From contig JAAZHP010000188.1 of NCBI GenBank assembly GCA_012510625.1, positions 1-5,532 on the forward strand: a stretch of 5,532 nt of DNA, in the 5' to 3' direction. This stretch comes from Bacillota bacterium (GTDB lineage: Bacteria; Bacillota; Dethiobacteria; DTU022). Positions 3,860 through 5,532 of this stretch are shown here, one piece after another. The translations under genes and the position numbers were made by a program. The notes under the pieces are model-generated. The model had not been told where the DNA came from. It did no database searches and was given only the letters and a program-made list of their open reading frames with translations. Every line of letters begins with the position of its first letter. Position 1 is the first letter of the stretch.

Positions 3860-5532
3860 ATGCTGTTTAAACCGATTCAAGTGGGCAGCATGGAGTTGAA
3901 AAACCGGATCTGCATGCCGGCCCTGCATCACAATTACTCTCCTGAAGGTTTCGTAAACGAAAAGCTAATCCATTATTATGAAAGAAGGGCCCGCGGCGGG
4001 GCGGCCTTGATAATAGTGGGGGGCTGCAGTATTGACCGGGCCGGCGGCGGACCGCTGATGATCGGGCTGCACGATGATAAATATATTCCCGGGCTGCAGC
4101 AGCTTGCTGGCGCCGTCAAGGGAGCCGGCGCAAAGGTGGCGGCCCAGCTTTACCATGCCGGCGGCTATGCTTACCGGGCCTTTACCGAAGAGGAGCCCTT
4201 TGCTCCCTCGGCGATCACTTCAGGCCTGACCAGGGAGACTCCCCGCGAGATGACGGCACAGGATATCGAAAATGCCATCGAGAGCTTCGCGGCGGCGGCG
4301 CTGCGCGCAAAGAAAGCCGGTTTTGACGCGGTCGAGATCATCGCCAGCGCCGGGTACCTGATCTGCCAGTTTCTTTCCCCCGTAACCAATCGCAGGAACG
4401 ACGCCTACGGCGGTTCCTTTGCCAACCGCTGCCGCTTCGGCGTGGAGGTGGTCAAGCGGGTGAGAGAGCGGGTCGGAAACGATTTCACGATCCTGGTCCG
4501 GCTTTCGGGGCACGACTTTGTCCCCGGCGGCAATACCAACAGCGAAGCCGTCCGCTTTGCCGCGGCGCTGGAAGCCGCCGGCGCCGACTGCTTCGACGTT
4601 ACCGGGGGCTGGCATGAATCGCGTATTCCCCAGATTACCGGCCATCTGCCCCGCGGCGCTTTCGCCTACCTGGCCCGCGGAGTGAAAGAAAACGTTGGCA
4701 TCCCGGTAATCGCCGCCAACCGGATCAACGATCCGGATGTAGCGGAGCAAATCCTGGCCGACGGCTGCGCCGACATGGTCTGCATGGGGCGCGCCCTCAT
4801 TGCCGATCCCGATTTGCCGCTTAAAGCCGCCGGCGGCAGGGAAAGCTCCATCCGCCGCTGCATTGCCTGCAACCAGGGCTGCCTTGACGCGGTCTTTACC
4901 CTGCAGGAGGTGCACTGCACGGTAAACCCCCTGGCCGGGCAGGAAGGCAAAATCGAGATCGCCCCGGCCCGCATGCAAAAGAAGGTGCTTGTTGTGGGCA
5001 GCGGCCCGGCGGGGCTGGAGGCGGCCCTAACGGCGGCGCTGCGGGGACACCGGGTCACCTTATGGGAAAAGGGAGAGCGCCTGGGCGGTCAGCTGCATCT
5101 CGCTTCCAGGCCACCGGGAAAAGAAGAATTTAGTACCCTGCTCGATTTTTACCGGCACGAGCTGGCCGCGGCCGGCGTGGAGGTGATCCTTAACCGCGCT
5201 GCCACGGTTGAAGATATCCTCGATTTTGGAGCCGATGCCGTGATCGTCGCCACGGGGTCGCGCCCTGCCCCGGCGCCTTTTCCAGTTGCCGCCGAAGCCG
5301 CTGATAAAGTCTTTGACGCCAGGGAAATCCTGCAGGGTGCGGTCATCCCGGGCATGCGGGTCGTCATCGCCGGCGGAGGTTCGGTGGGCTGCGAGACGGC
5401 ACTGACCGTCGCCTCAATGGGGACCCTCGATGCGGCGGCGCTGAAGTTCTTGATGGAATACGAAGCCGAAACGCCGGAGACGCTGCTGCGTCTGCTGAAC
5501 CGCGGCACTCGCGAAGTAACCCTGGTGGAGGC
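3860..5532 (+). CDS. 2,4-dienoyl-CoA reductase-like NAD(P)H:flavin oxidoreductase (FMN/[4Fe-4S]/FAD, fadH-like), 3' end cut by window
   Basis: The frame is open for 557 complete codons and runs off the window; relatives have about 640-680 residues. Enzymes of this class take hydride from NAD(P)H at FAD, pass electrons through a 4Fe-4S cluster to FMN, and reduce a conjugated C=C bond. The old-yellow-enzyme TIM barrel covers about 1-325. GYLICQF contains Y166 and GWHESRIP contains H252, matching the acid/base pair of E. coli FadH in sequence and, from memory, in position. Cluster cysteines are C334, C337, C341 and C353 (CxxCxxxC-x11-C). The FAD motif VLVVGSGPAGLEAA spans 376-389, and a second dinucleotide fold starts VVIAGGGSVGCETA at 501-514. 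A segment of about 35 residues (519-552) separates that helix from the strand ending TLVE; the acidic E557 hints at NADH rather than NADPH. The true substrate could be a dienoyl-CoA, an enoyl-CoA or another enoate, as many paralogues in anaerobes are uncharacterised. It is divergent from dinB. Confidence 0.93.
   Translation, partial: MLFKPIQVGSMELKNRICMPALHHNYSPEGFVNEKLIHYYERRARGGAALIIVGGCSIDRAGGGPLMIGLHDDKYIPGLQQLAGAVKGAGAKVAAQLYHAGGYAYRAFTEEEPFAPSAITSGLTRETPREMTAQDIENAIESFAAAALRAKKAGFDAVEIIASAGYLICQFLSPVTNRRNDAYGGSFANRCRFGVEVVKRVRERVGNDFTILVRLSGHDFVPGGNTNSEAVRFAAALEAAGADCFDVTGGWHESRIPQITGHLPRGAFAYLARGVKENVGIPVIAANRINDPDVAEQILADGCADMVCMGRALIADPDLPLKAAGGRESSIRRCIACNQGCLDAVFTLQEVHCTVNPLAGQEGKIEIAPARMQKKVLVVGSGPAGLEAALTAALRGHRVTLWEKGERLGGQLHLASRPPGKEEFSTLLDFYRHELAAAGVEVILNRAATVEDILDFGADAVIVATGSRPAPAPFPVAAEAADKVFDAREILQGAVIPGMRVVIAGGGSVGCETALTVASMGTLDAAALKFLMEYEAETPETLLRLLNRGTREVTLVE

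Noticed and set aside
4220..4978. Minus-strand open frame of 252 codons inside the flavin reductase gene, plus others at 4666-5058 and 5149-5508
   Set aside because: They are antisense to a continuous frame carrying FMN, Fe-S and FAD motifs, and have low-complexity Ala/Gly/Pro-rich translations typical of shadow frames.

Overview
The window looks like a chromosomal stretch of an anaerobic, fairly GC-rich bacterium. It most resembles the Clostridia of the Desulfotomaculum/Pelotomaculum type, though that placement is an inference from gene style and not a demonstrated assignment. The pointers are strong AGGAGG-type ribosome binding sites, a GTG start, a DinB of the Firmicutes style, an ADP-forming acyl-CoA synthetase and an iron-sulfur flavin dienoyl-CoA reductase. 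Coding regions are GC-rich and the intergenic regions contain sharp AT-rich patches.

Layout. Positions 1-99 are non-coding and hold a strong GC-rich hairpin that appears to be one copy of a dispersed palindromic repeat. Positions 100-2238 (minus strand) encode a complete 712-residue fused NDP-forming acyl-CoA synthetase. Positions 2239-2519 are intergenic. They contain the synthetase leader (an imperfect 11-bp inverted repeat ending just before the Shine-Dalgarno), a pair of AATATTAA direct repeats one to two helical turns upstream of it, a second degenerate copy of the palindromic repeat, and small hairpins behind dinB. Positions 2520-3695 (minus strand) encode DNA polymerase IV (DinB). Positions 3696-3859 are a divergent intergenic region with back-to-back 12-bp palindromes and AT-rich promoter-like sequence. 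From 3860 to the window end (plus strand) runs a 2,4-dienoyl-CoA reductase-like FMN/[4Fe-4S]/FAD enzyme that is cut off by the window edge after residue 557.

Functionally, the outer two genes both belong to CoA-thioester metabolism. One interconverts an organic acid with its acyl-CoA while making or using ATP. The other reduces an unsaturated acyl-CoA or a related enoate. They are on opposite strands with dinB between them, so they are not one operon, and a shared pathway is only suggested. DinB is the translesion polymerase and has no evident link to its neighbours. I see no CRISPR array, tRNA, rRNA, transposase, phage gene or toxin-antitoxin pair. No convincing undescribed system is present. 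The points most worth a second look are the non-coding palindromes and the leader structure.
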